Source: Pyrocephalus nanus (taxonomy: Eukaryota; Chordata; Aves; Passeriformes; Tyrannidae). From it: DNA of 64,000 nt. This document shows, piece after piece, positions 32,601 to 44,971 of the stretch (its first letter is position 1; each line of letters begins with the position of its first letter). The DNA lies in NCBI GenBank assembly GCA_038380795.1, contig CM076266.1, positions 28,966,145-29,030,144 of the forward strand, given 5' to 3'. The position numbers and the translations under genes were made by a program. The notes under the pieces are model-generated. The model ran no database searches. It worked only from the letters and a program-made list of their open reading frames with translations, and had not been told where the DNA came from.

Positions 32601-35600
32601 GCATGATGTTTTAGTACAAGCAGGTTACTTGTTCTGTTAATTGATCCAACTAGCAAACACAGAACACCCCAAGCACAGTCAAACAGTCTGAAGCATAAAA
32701 CATAGGGAAAAAACCCAAATAAAAATCCACAACAAACAAATAAACCCCAGACACATTAAACTACAAGAAATAAACCCAGCCAAACTGTATTTGTTTTGTT
32801 CTGGCAGTAAGCAGCAGGGTTTGAACACTGATTTCACACAAGGAAACATAGCCTCTCTTAGTCTTTTATCTTTAAAATGTGCTTAGCAAATTGTTCAAGA
32901 GGTTTTGAATTGGTTTTTTACAGACACACAACAGAGTTATTGGAGCACTTTAGATGTAATTTCAATGTTTACCATAAGCAGTAAAGAGTTTCAGATGGAT
33001 CTGAATTAAAAACGTACCTCCAGTTGGACATAGTACTTCGCCTTGAGTTCAAAATAAGGCCTGTGGAAAAACAAAGAACAATTGTTTACAATCACTGGGA
33101 CTGAATGCAGAGTAATGGAGTGGGAGTTGCTCTCTTTGTAGCACTAACACAGCTATTTTGTGTATCACTGTAATCCCAAGAGACCACTATCTAGATGATA
33201 GGACACCTACACATGCTCTCAATGTCTCTCTCTTCTTCTCTAATGTATCTATTTCTCATGGGTCTTTTGACCTAAATAAAATTGCAAAATTCCAGTTTTT
33301 GGAGTTGACAGCACAATTGCTTCAGGCCTAGATTCTGCAAGATGCTTAAATGCAACATCCAGCTTCAGGCATAGGCATCCTCTCTGTACCCATTTTCTGA
33401 GCAGCCCACAGCACATGTGAATTCCCCACAGAAGGTGAACACTAGATTTCCCTGGGTTCAGATGTGGGGGGTGGAGGGGCAGTTCTTAGGTTTTCCAGTG
33501 AAGGAAAGGGGATGAAGGGAGATCAAAGCATCACATACAAGGGCACAGCACTTCCCACCAGTGGCCCACCAGGCGCTTCCCCCATGCTGCACAGCTCTCC
33601 AACACTTTGCTTGGACAAAGAACACAGTGTCACACCCAGTCTGTTTCCTACCTCTGATGACAAAAAGACGACAAAAACTTGCTTATAAGGCTGCAGGTGG
33701 GCAGATGTATAAGAGGTGCAGTACAAAGCCTAGAAACCACATTCCAGCCTCAAAGATTTGAAGCCCACAAGCCAATATCATCTGATACAACACTGAGGAG
33801 CAAAAAACCAAAACAAAAAAAACAAACAAATGAAGCAAACAAACAAAACAAAAACGCAAAAGCCCTGATTTTTTAGCAGAGCTCACTACCTTCCTCACCT
33901 GTCAGAAGCTGGAAATTAGGGGAGAGAGAAACAATCAGATATGGTTTTACATGAAATAGAACGTCAACTCCCCTTGTCATGTTTCCACCCTGACAGCAAG
34001 CCTCTTCTGAGCAGCAAGTCCTGCTGCAGCTGCATTTTGGACTGTGCACTACAATTCAGGAATGCAGAACTGTGGCTTTCTGATCCTATATTCTTTGAAG
34101 GGTTGAATTCACTACACAGTCACACACAAAATAACTGAGTTGTGTTTCCCCAAGAGTAGGTAATTTCCAGCTCTGCTATTTTTAATCAGCCCCCCTGCCA
34201 TCACTAGGAGCACACAGCCAAGTCTTGATGTTTCCTGGGACACTGATCCAGTCAAGCTGTACCTCTGCCTTTCCTCACCAGGACATAACCCTGCCAAAGG
34301 CTACACAGATGTACCTGCCAGGCAGGATAAAACATTGTAGTTGAGAGTTTGGATCCAACAGGTAAGGGATTCCTACAGCCTTACCCCGAAGCAATGGGAA
34401 GTCACAGACACTGACAGAACAGTGTTGCAGGGAAACATGTACAGGGAAAAGAGAGAAATCCATTCACCTCAAATAACCTGATTCTCTTCCTTCCTTACCC
34501 TGGCACCAACTGGGAGGGAACAACCAAGCTTCAGTCCTAACCTTCCATCAGCTTCCACAAGCCTGGGGGAAAAGTCCCCGTTCTTTCAGCCACCAGCACA
34601 CCTGCGTTTGCATGGTGTGAAAAAACCAATATGTATATGCATGTGTTTGTGTGTGTGTGTGTACACAAATATGTGCACATATGAGCAGGCATGTTTACTT
34701 GTTAACAGGTAAGAAAAATGCCATCCAAGCCACAGGAAGGATATCGACAGGCTGACACGTAGGAGCTCATACTCAAGCACTTTTGCTCACTCATCGCTGA
34801 CACACAGCCAGCAGAAATCTGATGCCAGCAGAAAACAGTGCACTGACAGGGTAGGGACCCACATCTCCTTGGGTCACTTCATCCCCTTACATCCAAGGCC
34901 CCGTAACTGTTGAAAGCTGGCCCATAACTCAGCAGGGCGGGCGAATCGTTCACTGATGCAATCAGCGTCCTACATCATCAGTCGTCCAAGACCAGGGCAC
35001 TGCACAAAGTGCTTTTTAAGTAGATGACAGGAAGAGTGAAAGGCACTTTGCCCAAGTCATCAGAGCAGAAAGTGACTTCCAAAAACCAGATAACACAGGC
35101 AAGTTCATTATCCTGCAGCTCAGAGGCACTGAGCCAGAAGATCTGGTGACTGTTAAGAACATGCAGCCATAACGCACATTCATAGCTTACAAGCAAGTAA
35201 GCACCCAGAAACAAAATTAAAAGCAAAACCAAAACAAAACTATCCAATAATCCTTTGCTCATCAACTTTCCACAGTAAATCATCTAAATGACTTTTCTCC
35301 AGGCTGTCCGAGTCTTACTTTCAAAATAGTAATGCTTTAAGCATCTTAATCCAGACTGAAGTGGGGAGCAAATGCAAATAACTTTTTCCTGAAAGACAGC
35401 AACTCATTCAGCATGTCTATCCACAACTTTACAGTGAGAGAGGATGGACAAATGCACCTGAAAGGCCCAAACATTACTGCCAGCGCTCCCAAACCACCCA
35501 GGGAGAAGGTCAGAGCAGGATGCTCGTGTTAAATCCCTCCTGAAAAGCAGCTAGTAGCCAGCAACACCCTAAAATACAAACAGCTGCAAGTTCAGCAGCC

Positions 35601-38600
35601 TCATTTCCCAGTTTATGTAGCCACTTGACAGCACTGATGTTTTTAGCTCAGTTTCAATTTTCCTTTACAGGAAAATGGCAATGCTGAGAGACAACTGACC
35701 TTTCCAACATCCCTGTGTAGCATGACTTCAAATACATCCGTGACTGTTTGTGCCATCAGGCATCTTCCACTTCAATACTAGGTTAGAAGTGGCATTTCTG
35801 TATACCCCTTATTAAAGAGTCTCCAAAAAACCCTACCTAGGTGGTTTAAACCGCAGTCAGCCCTAATGTGAGATGAAGGAATATGCTGGGATTCTTCCGC
35901 ACAAGTGAAAAGCAGCTTGCCCTGAGGAGAATGACACAAGACAACACCCCTCTGAGGGCAGTTTCAGCAAGGAAATGAAGACTCAGAAGCAAATCACAAA
36001 AGAGGCAGCTGGGGCATCAAACAGCGCACTATCGTGGATATAAAAAGCTTTGTAGGACCCCACTGACAACTTAATCAGGGCCTTTATTTTCAATCTTATT
36101 GGAAGGATGGAACTCCTAGCAGCCAAAGCGCTTCTCAGATACTGCTCTCATCCAGAGGAATCTGTCACTTAGCAATCTGATGGCGGTTTTCACAGTGCCT
36201 GTGCAGCGCTAGACAAACAGCATGCAGCTCATTCTAGGAAGTCAAGCCGCTACACCGTTTCAGCAAACCTGCTTGAGTCTAGCTTGAGAAGTGCTAATTC
36301 TTTCTTGAATTGAGCAAACACCAATCAAAATAGATTTTTTAGTTGACCGATTTCACCAGAAAGTCATTTTTAGATGGAGGGATTAAAAGCTAAATACAGC
36401 AAGCAGATTGTTTAGACAAGCTACAGTCTGGGGAAAAAAAAAAAAAAAAAAAAAGGCTGTGAAATATAAAGAAGATTAAGAATTGGTTGTAAACAGGGCC
36501 AAAATTTTAAACCAGTTGCGAGCAAATAGCTGTTTCACTTCTCCACAACAGAGCAAAAATGTACATCAAATGCAGACACAATTACTAATGACATTTACGC
36601 TGCTTAGCTATGCCCTCTGAAGTGTGTTTCCTCCCCCAAAAACAGCTATCACACGGCTTTGCCACGGCAGCATCGGGAAGTAAACAAGTCTGATGTACAG
36701 CACACTACACCAGTGCAGTCTCACACCTTTCAGGCTTCTGTCACTTGCTTTGTTGCTCTCCTAACTAAAAATAAGGACTAAGCTGCAAACAATCCTAAGC
36801 TGCAAAACCACCTACACACAGAGCCATGTTGCTCTGCAGACAGCGTCTATGGGAATGCCATGGGCCTGTTTCTCAAATCAAGTGCCACCAAAGGGTTCAG
36901 TGCACTAGAACAAGTGCACAAGATTCCACCCAGGAAAGGTTTCTTATCCCACATAGTTCACCAGTCTATCAAATCAGGTTTTTCAAAAGACACCTAGAAG
37001 GACAACAAATGCAAAGACAAATACCACTACCAAATGTGCTGTGAGGCTGCTACATGCAGACAGGAGCCCAAAGAGCAATACCCTTTCACAGATTCAAAAA
37101 CCCCGACAGGATCAGTATTTCCCCCAAATAGATTTCAGCAATAAAATCACCTCCAGATGTGAAACATACTTTGATTTATTGATGGCTCTTTTCAGCTTCT
37201 TCTCCAGTTGTTTCATCCTTCCCATGGCAGCATTGTATTTGGCTGCAGTCTCCTTGTGAACCAACTCACTTCTTGTTTTGGTCTGTTCTGCCTCCATGAC
37301 CTTCAAGAGGGAAAGAAACAGGTTGAATGGCAAGGCACAATGATCCATTTCTTATCCTTTTAATTAACAGTAACTTCATAATCTCTCCAATCAGCTCATG
37401 TCAGCAAAGTGAGAGCACAGAAAAAAAAAATTACTTTCAATGAACCTCAAAAATCTTTTGCGAAAAGAAGAGCAGCATGTCAGATTTGCAACCACTCTGT
37501 TGTTATGACAGAGGTGTTGCAGCTTCTCGCATAGTATCTCTTACAGGAAGTTCAGAGTATCTGACAGGAAGTTGGATACTCACAAGTGGAACAGCGCTAG
37601 CAGAAGCTACCCAGTTACACTTAACAGTGACATTTCTGTTCCCTCCTGCTTCTCCCACAGGAGCCTGGCCTTCCCAGGGGAGAGCTGGCAGGTCACGCAG
37701 CCCCCGGCTGCAGTTCCATCCCTCTGGAAAGGGCTGAGCAGAGGGAAGACTTAAATACAGTTCAGCCTAAATCACTGGAAAACAGCATGTCCAAGATGGC
37801 TCTTCCCTTTAAACAGCTGGCCAGCCTCAAATCACAGTTTAAGCATTGAAAACGCAGAGGTTGGAGCCCTGAGCTGACACCCCCATCATGCAAACCAGCA
37901 GACCTATCACGATGACCAGAGCACTGCCCTAAAGTATCAAGACATTGAGGTGCTGGAGCATGTCCAGTGAAGGGCAACAAAGCTGGTGAAGGGTCTGGAG
38001 CACAAGTCTTATGAGGAGAAGCTGAGGCAGATGGGGAAAGGAGGCTCAGGGGGGTATCTTATTGCTCTCTATAACTACCTAAAAGGAGGTTGTAGCACGA
38101 TGGGGATTGGCCTTTTTTCCCAAGTAACAGGCTACAGGAAAGAGAAAAGGGCTTCAAGTTGCACCAGGGGAGGTTTAGACTGGATATTAGGAAAAATTTC
38201 TTCACTGAAAGGGTTGTCAAGCATTGGAACAGACTGCCCAAAGAAGTGGTTGAGTCACGATCCCTGGAGGTATTTAAAAGACTTGCAGACCTGGCACTTA
38301 GGGACAGGGTTCAGTGGTGGACTTGGCAGTGCTCCTGGCCCTCAGGCTAAACTGAACAGGGAAAATAGATGGTCAACTTTGACCTTCCTCTCAGGAAAAC
38401 TGTCACATTGTCCTTTCTGATGCTCAAATGAAAGTGTGAAATTGCCAAAGCTGCACTGCATCAGCATCAACTAGTAGCTCTTGCTGCAACTGCAGGCCAC
38501 GTTTTGCTCATCTACACACACCACTTACTCTTAAACAAAGAAGTTGCTACAGAACTTTGATCTATGAGAAAGAAAGATTTCCAAGGGATCTCTTGATCAG

Positions 38601-38634
38601 ATATAAAATAATGTACTCAACTCCAAAGCCCTTC

Positions 38635-38678
<44 letters not shown>

Positions 38679-41600
38679 CATCCACTTTCAAAGAAAAGGG
38701 AGAAAAAGAAATTACCACATTCATAAAAGACTCTCTCCTGCATGCTGAAAACAAGCTGCAGCCTCTTATCTCAAACAACCGTTTGAAAGCCTGGGTGCTG
38801 CAATCACTTTCCTTACTGAAACATGCCAGACAAGGCTGCTTTCAGCGTGGAAGTATCTTAAATGAAAATGCAGTCTCCAAAGACTGCACAGAAGGTGGTT
38901 CACCACCTTTGTAGTGTGGGAAGGAAACTGCAATTTAAAAATGCCAGAAGCTACAAAATAACAGTGTGACTAGAATTTGCCAGTGCTCAATTACATTTCA
39001 ATCCCTTGCATCCATTCTTGGGGCTAAATTAGCATAAACTTCGATATCTGGGATAAATCACATGATAAATGCTACCAACATCAGGGTCATAAAGGAGGTC
39101 AGGTGTCCAGTGTCATGTTGGCTTTTCCTACCTTTCATATCAAACATCACAGAAGTGCTGAACCCTGCAGAACTGGGACTTGAGGATGATAGGCTGTAAT
39201 CACTTCAAAATATCTGACAAAATATGACATTTGCTGTCAGCCATATATACCCACATTCATTACCCTCTCCAGGAAAAAAGGGGAAGAAAGTCTATATACT
39301 TCATCCTTTTCAGAAATCAGTGATATAAGAACTCTCTCCTCCCACCTCCTTGTTTTTTCCTATGGGCATTCTGTCATCACACTCACATAACCCCCACAAG
39401 TCTGCAGAGAGCCTGTCCCCTTTCCCTGGGACAGCAGCTCAGGGTGCACACCCAAGGCTGAGCTGTCCATCAGGGCAGGTGGACAGAAACAAACTGCAAA
39501 CAATGCTGCCACCTCTACATCTGGCAGGTTCAACATAAGACCAGCTAGGGAAACGCCTCCCCTCTTAAAAAGGGCTTAGAAAAAGACAGGCTTGTGTGGG
39601 AAAGAAGTACTTTTTATCAGCCCTAATACATCTGGGGAGAAAAAAAAGCAGGGTGATGTGGACTTGCACATAAACTTTCGATCACAGTTACAAAATAAGC
39701 TGTTTTGTCTAATAAAAGTGCTTCTATCCCTTCTACCTCCAACCTGCCTTTTAGATGCTCACAGATGCAACAGCATCAATTAGAAAAAGGGAGGGATAAA
39801 AGTGACGATGACATTTCTTCAAATGAAGACTGCTCAAGGCATATCTTTCTTCCTTATATGGTACCTGCCATTCATACCCTTGGGTGAGCAAGGGACACAC
39901 TCTTACATGAAAACATCCAGAGTGGATGAACTTCTAGGATGCCCAAGCATTCACTGGACATTTCTTAGCCCACACCTGTTCCTAACTACTGGGTCACCTA
40001 TTTCAGGCAGAACTCACTCTCCCAGGTAGCAGAGGCTATAAGATACAACTACTGGAAAACAAAACAAGTCAAAACCCCCAATGCAGGTATCAATTATTCC
40101 TCTTCTCTGTTTCCCGACCCTTTATTTCCAAACCAGTTGTCTGGGAAAGAAAGGTCAGTGTAGACTATATATTCATCATGATTAGGTCTATATGAGAAGC
40201 TTTGTTCCAACCAAAATATTTCCATGACCTGAAGTAAAAAATGGACTCCAGGCAAAATTTCAGTAATAACAGCAGATGCAAAAGAAAAATTTTATCAGTG
40301 GAGTTCAGTAGAGCTGATCATCTAAGCCAGAAAATTACTCTGGACAACTCTTTCTTTCTCAAAGAATTAAACTGATTGTAAAAGCAGAAAGAGACAATAT
40401 AAGATGGGTAAACCAGGAGAAGAGAATCAACAATATAAGAGATTGCATAGAATCCCTGCACTTTATCCCAGATAAAGTGACAGAGATGAGGACAAGGAAG
40501 GATGTAGTATTTTTGTTGTTTCTTTCACAGACTTCTCTTCTCCCCCTTTTTTCTCAAAGTTTTTCTAGCTTCAGGAAGTATCTCTCCTCTCTACATCATG
40601 AAAGCACCCACACATTTTACACTGACAGATGGCACTTCACGGTGTAATATCAGAGGGAGCTTCACAAGCCAAATTAATCCAAGAGGGAGCATGCCTCCTC
40701 TCTCTTTACTCTCCCCTCATCCTTTCCTTTTTAAAATGTCTCATGATCAAGAGCCAAAACATTTCTTCTCCCTGCCAGAATTTATGAACTGAACATATCT
40801 CAGGAAATACTGTAGAAGCAGAACCTTTTAAAGACTGCAGATTCCATCAGCAAATAGAAATTAGCAATTTCTCTTGAAATTCATGAAGGATCTTCCTTTT
40901 TTCTCCAGCTTGTCTCAAACTAGAGGTAACACATCTGTCAGTACTTTCCTTTTGTACACCTTTATGAATTATTTTCAACAGGAGTATAAATGTGAAGATC
41001 TTTCTCCTCCGTCCCTCCAAAATTCAACATCCTTTGGCCCTTTCATTGCCCTGCTCTCTGCATCCCAAACTGCAGCATTATATTCCAGATACTAGCAGAC
41101 AGGCAACATGCCTCCACTTCCCAAAAACATAATCTCCAAATTTTAAAGACACACCAAAAACCCAGTAAGCCAATGGCTAAGAGTGAACCGTGCCTTTCTT
41201 TTCTAGGTGGTTTAAAAGCTCATCACACTGTCTACATTTCTAGTACAATAAACAGAGAATTTACTTTAAAATGAACTTGCCCCTCTGGTCACGTGAATTG
41301 TTCTCCAAAAACCATCAACGCATTGATCAGCCCTCCTTTCATTATAATGGAACTTTTGCCAGGTTTTGTGATACAAAGTCAGGGTCGAGATGTATGACAC
41401 TGACAAGCTAAATTCCACTCTGTCATTACACTTCTCAGATCTGAGGAAAAATGGACATCTAGAAAAAAGCCACAGGACTTTACCCCAAAATGCACATCAT
41501 GTTAGGAACAGAAGTGGGTAAAGCAGCTGCCTGATCTGCAGGATTGCACCACAGTCCAGTGCTTCACTGTTGTCAACACAGCTCAAGCACAGGCATTTAT

Positions 41601-44600
41601 AGGGATAAGTCGCATCTTCACAGAGAGGCAGGCAGGCATCCAGCTCCTATTTATGCACCCAGCCTCCTTTGGAAATGTAGCTCAACCTACAAGGTGTAAA
41701 AAAATTCCGAGTGACAGCCTGTACTCCCTGTACCTGTTCATGCTGTTTCTATCTGCTCCATGAATAGAAAGACCTTCCACATGTTATGCTTCCAGCTCAC
41801 CCAGGATAAACAAAATTTCTCTAACTCTTCCATTTTGCATCAGTTGAATTATAAGATTTTCTGTATAAATGGCTACAAAATCCTTGTTTACAGTACTCTG
41901 CTAGATAGTTACATGAAAAATAGTGTTAATAGCTTTTCAGTCTAGCAGGACACCATAAAGCAATTACAACATGGAACCCTTATCTCTGTTTCCTCCCAGT
42001 GAAGGTCTGGAAACAGCATTTCCTGTTCGGTACTCTGGAACCCAAGTCTTTGTCCATATCCACTGGGTCATGTGCAAAACTAACCTGGCGGCATTTCCAC
42101 ATATGGCTGTATAAGAAACCACTTTCTTGTTTGTTCTCTTGCTTACCCTTTTTCTTTATGCTTTTTGTTTGTGGTGTTTGGCAGCTACCAAGCTGCTATG
42201 GGGCTCAGGGTTTGTTCCAAATTTCAGATTAATTCAGAAAAGCCTGCTGCCTCTGCCCAAGAACAGCAAATAAAAACACTTTACTCCTGCCTGACATTTC
42301 TATCAATAGAGAAACAAATTAATTAGTAGGCACTTTTAACATTTGGCTGAGAGGTGCTTTTCTGCACTTGAGCTCTTGCTGTACAAGGCCCACTGCAGGA
42401 TTATCCTCTGCCCAGTACAACTGCCATTTATAAATACATTCAAAAAAAAGCTAGCAGATCCAAATAACTAGAATGCAAAAGCTTTCTCCAAGACCGATTC
42501 TATACGCACGAGTAAAAGAATTCTATTTCTTAACCCTCAGCTTTCACTCTCAGAACCATCTTCCGTTAGTGATTTGTAATGTATTTAAGAATTAATGATC
42601 TGAGTTATCAGCAACACTGTGGCAATCAACGAGAACTCATAGATCTAGTAGATCTCATCCTCCAATCTGTTTTCACCCACAGCTTGGTAGGGAATGATGA
42701 CATTTTCTGCTCCCTGAGATCCCAGTTATTCTCTTTGCCTCACTGAATAGTAAGAACTTCATTATTTGCATGCACTTAAGACAAGAAAGTTTTTCCTCCC
42801 CTCATAAGATATAAAACTCAGTCATGCCCTCCAAACAAACTAATGCTGGGTCTGTTGAGTCAGGACTTCCAATAGCATTCCCACCCTCCTCGGCTCTGGC
42901 TCTAGCCTCAAGACCTCCAGTATGGCCAACGAAAATCATGAGACAAACTTCCATGTAACTCCCTCAAAATCTGGTACACCCAGGAAAGGTGCAGGTGGGT
43001 GTTTTCTGGGAACTGAGCTTACCCAGGCTATTTGAAGCACCAGGAATTGTTGGGTTACAAGTTTTCCATTCGAGGAGCCCTCAGCTGCACTCCAGTCAGT
43101 GCCTAAGATATTTTACACCACAGTAAGTAAATCTAAGTTTCCTATTTACTGTTCAGCTGTAACAAATCAGAGACACTACAGCTTGAATCAGTCCCCCAAC
43201 AAGCAGGCATTCTGTGATAATACATATCAACACCCCCAGCACGACACCAAACACTGTCAGCAGAGAACCTCTGCTCTAAAGCACTGGGTTTGCTCATCTC
43301 AGGTGTACACCTATCACAGACCAGCAGGGAAAGATTAAGGGTTGTAGAAGGACACAGGGATCCCCTTGAGACAGCCCATGAAAAGAAGAATCTGTTTGAA
43401 CTCCCAAAATTGCTAGTGTTTCTTTCCTCACCAACACACCCACGCTCAGACTAACCCACCCTAGCACAAGTTTGTGTTATACCAGCCAGACAGAAGTGGC
43501 CAATATGTGATTGCTGTCACACTCTACCAGAAGTCAGCAGTTTAGCAGTCAGAAGGTCTAAGCAACTCATTAGATGCTTCCAGTTTTCTCACCTATCAAT
43601 TCTGAGAATCAAAAATTGTGGATGCATTTCTGGACTTTGCTCCTACTGAGCTGGGATTACAACTAGTGAAAAGGACAGCTGCTGGTGTCCTGGCACACAC
43701 TCAATGCAAAGGGGGGGCTCCCCTCAGAAACACAGTGGTTACCTGATCTGCAAATACCTAATGATAACAGGGACAATAATACAAACAATACCCTGGAGTT
43801 CGTTTTCTCTTTCTTTAATACATACCAGGTTTTCCATCTCTCCCCTACACTCAGCCAACATCCTTTCTGTTCCCCACTTCCTCATCAGGCAGCTGGGTTT
43901 TACAATTCACCCTGAAATAGAGGCTTTCTTATAACTCAGAAGCTTCTGCTGGAGAACAGAGCCACTGCATTGAGGACTACAAGACAATATGAACATTGTA
44001 TGGCACACCAGCATATTTGGAATAGCAAGTTCAGCTTCACTAGCATATTAAGGAAACTCTGACAGAACGAAGATTTTTAACTTTGATTTTTGGTTCTTCC
44101 ATGTTAAAAAAACCTTTCTGCCTCTTTTTTTTTTTTTTTTTTTTAATAGACAGGAAAAAAAAAAGAGAGAGCATAAGACAGGAAAATTCTTCTTGACAGC
44201 TGCTAAAAAGAATACTGTCTTTCTTTGTGCATCTCTTCTGTAAGTTTAAAAAGACTTTACAAAGGAGGTAAGACCTTGTCTAAATTTGAAAGTTAAGTCA
44301 GGATAAAGCAGAATGCAAGCTTAAAATGTAACACACATTTTTGAGTAATTCTACATTCAAACACGCATTTCTGAAGCAAAGTGCCTTGTTCAACTTATTC
44401 CATACTGAGAACCCTTTATACTAAAATTGGAACATGTTCCTGTTTTTCCAGAGTAAGAGCTCCCATAACGTGTGTCTTCAGGAATAGCCATCTTCATGCA
44501 ATTTTTCTGGCATAAGTCCAAATGCAGATATGTGTTAAGTTTATCTGTTATCCCTATAATATAGATGGTAATTTATTTCTTTCTGTACAGAGCTACTTCA

Positions 44601-44971
44601 CTAGCTATTAGCACAGCCAGGCAGAGAAATATAGTTGTCCCAGAAGCAGCCTAATGCCCAGATCATTTAACCTTAGGCTTCGTAATTTTTCATACATGTC
44701 ATGTATCTGGATCAAAACAAAAATGTGTTCTTTCAGAAACTAAGCCTTATACGCCACAGGAGAACACAAAATATGGAAAAGACAGGTGCTGGGGCAATTG
44801 TATTACCCTCTGAGTAGCATGGTTGAGCATCTCTTGCCAGGCAGAATCAAACTGACGTTTGTCATCTTCCAGAAGCCTCTGCTCAGCAAGCGAAATGGTC
44901 TCTTTTGCAGCACGCAGCACTTCAGTGGCCCTCTGAAAGTCCTGAGTTGCCCTCTGAGCTTCCAGCTGTGC
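26479..44971 (-). CDS. SH3BP5: SH3 domain-binding protein 5 (SAB), 3' six exons
   Basis: SH3BP5 is a coiled-coil guanine-nucleotide exchange factor for Rab11. It is also a mitochondrial outer-membrane docking protein for JNK and binds the BTK SH3 domain (family knowledge). Sense order: 44971-44807, 37300-37170, 33060-33018, 31057-30838, 27632-27372, 26660-26479. The 1002 nt give 333 residues and a TGA, in one frame with GT/AG introns. They match human residues 111-455 as recalled: long charged helices of the exchange domain ([55 protein letters not shown]), then an acidic Ser-rich tail with the JNK docking motif [17 protein letters not shown] and the C-terminal [10 protein letters not shown]. 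The tail is 12 residues shorter than human in a serine linker. The first ~110 codons and the promoter lie beyond 64000. The gene is convergent with CAPN7. Confidence 0.96.
27372..27632 (-). CDS. SH3BP5: SH3BP5 exon with the JNK docking motif (residues ~297-384)
   Basis: On the sense strand the acceptor is AACATTGCAG and the donor GTATGT. It encodes [20 protein letters not shown], a Ser/Thr/Pro-rich stretch, then [17 protein letters not shown], which is the kinase-interaction motif 1 reported to bind JNK, then [19 protein letters not shown]. The motif is fully conserved, so JNK docking is probably retained. Confidence 0.95.
30440..30545 (+). repeat. Possible MIR-like SINE fragment
   Basis: Contains ACCTTGGGCAAGTCACT, the conserved MIR core read forward, preceded by a CTGAATGATCTGCGACAG block and followed by TAAAAAATTGG in the place of the TGTAAAATGG block. 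It is a pattern match from memory. Confidence 0.5.
30838..31057 (-). CDS. SH3BP5: SH3BP5 coding exon (residues ~224-297)
   Basis: On the sense strand the acceptor is CCTTGTTAG and the donor GTGAGT. It encodes [20 protein letters not shown], then [15 protein letters not shown] and [13 protein letters not shown]. It ends the coiled coil and starts the disordered tail. Its last base A joins TG of the next exon to make Met, where human has Val. Confidence 0.95.
31058..33017 (-). other. SH3BP5 intron
   Basis: A 2.0-kb intron. It holds a 143-codon + strand open frame at 31675-32106 with no recognised content and no repeats that I can name. Confidence 0.7.
33018..33060 (-). CDS. SH3BP5: SH3BP5 43-nt coding exon (residues ~209-223)
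   Basis: On the sense strand the acceptor is TTTTCCACAG and the donor GTACGT. This very short exon encodes [14 protein letters not shown] after completing a split Lys codon. The next exon resumes with [10 protein letters not shown], so the join is clean. Confidence 0.94.
34642..34662. repeat. Short (TG)n tract
   Basis: TGTGTTTGTGTGTGTGTGTGT, an imperfect dinucleotide repeat of about 21 bases. Confidence 0.8.
34995..35090 (-). repeat. Possible MIR-like remnant
   Basis: CAAAGTGCTTTTTAAG, then GATGACAGGAAGAGTGAAAG, then TTTGCCCAAGTCATCAGAGC follow the block order of a reversed MIR (AAGCGCTTTA, GATGAGGAAACTGAGGC, CTTGCCCAAGGTCACAC). It is weaker than the other candidates. Confidence 0.35.
36434..36454 (+). 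repeat. Poly(A) tract (21 A)
   Basis: An uninterrupted run of 21 A. On the SH3BP5 sense strand it reads as poly(T), 3.4 kb upstream of the next acceptor, so it is not a splice tract. Confidence 0.85.
37170..37300 (-). CDS. SH3BP5: SH3BP5 coding exon (residues ~166-209)
   Basis: On the sense strand the acceptor is CTCTTGAAG and the donor GTATGT. It encodes [20 protein letters not shown] and then [20 protein letters not shown], a continuing coiled coil. It ends with two bases of a Lys codon. Confidence 0.95.
37915..38345 (+). repeat. CR1 LINE fragment (3' region)
   Basis: Typical CR1 3' landmarks in order: GTCCAGTGAAGGGCAACAAA, GGTCTGGAGCACAAGTCTTA, GAGGAGAAGCTGAGG, ATTGCTCTCTATAACTACCT, GGAGGTTGTAGC, TTTAGACTGGATATTAGGAA, AAATTTCTTCACTGAAAGGG and CCCTGGAGGTATTTAAAAGA. 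It breaks down before the octamer tail. The 144-codon open frame over it is not a host gene. Confidence 0.92.
38637..38675. repeat. (AT)n microsatellite
   Basis: About 19 pure AT units in an SH3BP5 intron, 0.3 kb from the CR1 copy. Confidence 0.95.
44125..44164. repeat. Poly(T) followed by poly(A)
   Basis: A run of 20 T, then AATAGACAGG, then ten A. Simple sequence in an SH3BP5 intron; it could pair into a hairpin in RNA. Confidence 0.85.
44807..44971 (-). CDS. SH3BP5: SH3BP5 coding exon (residues ~111-165)
   Basis: On the sense strand the acceptor is TTATTTAG and the donor GTAATA. It has 55 whole codons encoding [37 protein letters not shown] and NHATQR. It is heptad-like and charged, part of the long antiparallel coiled coil that engages Rab11. 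This is the most 5' exon present, probably exon 4 of 9. Confidence 0.95.

Larger units (their letters stand above)
33061..37169 (-). other. SH3BP5 intron
   Basis: A 4.1-kb intron. It has an A/C-rich AAAC tract near 33806-33855, a TG tract at 34642-34662, a possible MIR remnant near 34995-35090 and poly(A) at 36434-36454. Confidence 0.7.
37301..44806 (-). other. SH3BP5 intron (7.5 kb)
   Basis: Contains a CR1 copy (about 37915-38345), an AT microsatellite (38637-38675) and a poly(T)/poly(A) pair near 44125-44164. No coding content recognised. Confidence 0.75.

Noticed and set aside
37986..38420. A 144-codon + strand open frame
   Set aside because: It lies on the 3' region of a CR1 LINE and in large part covers CR1 landmarks; not a host gene.
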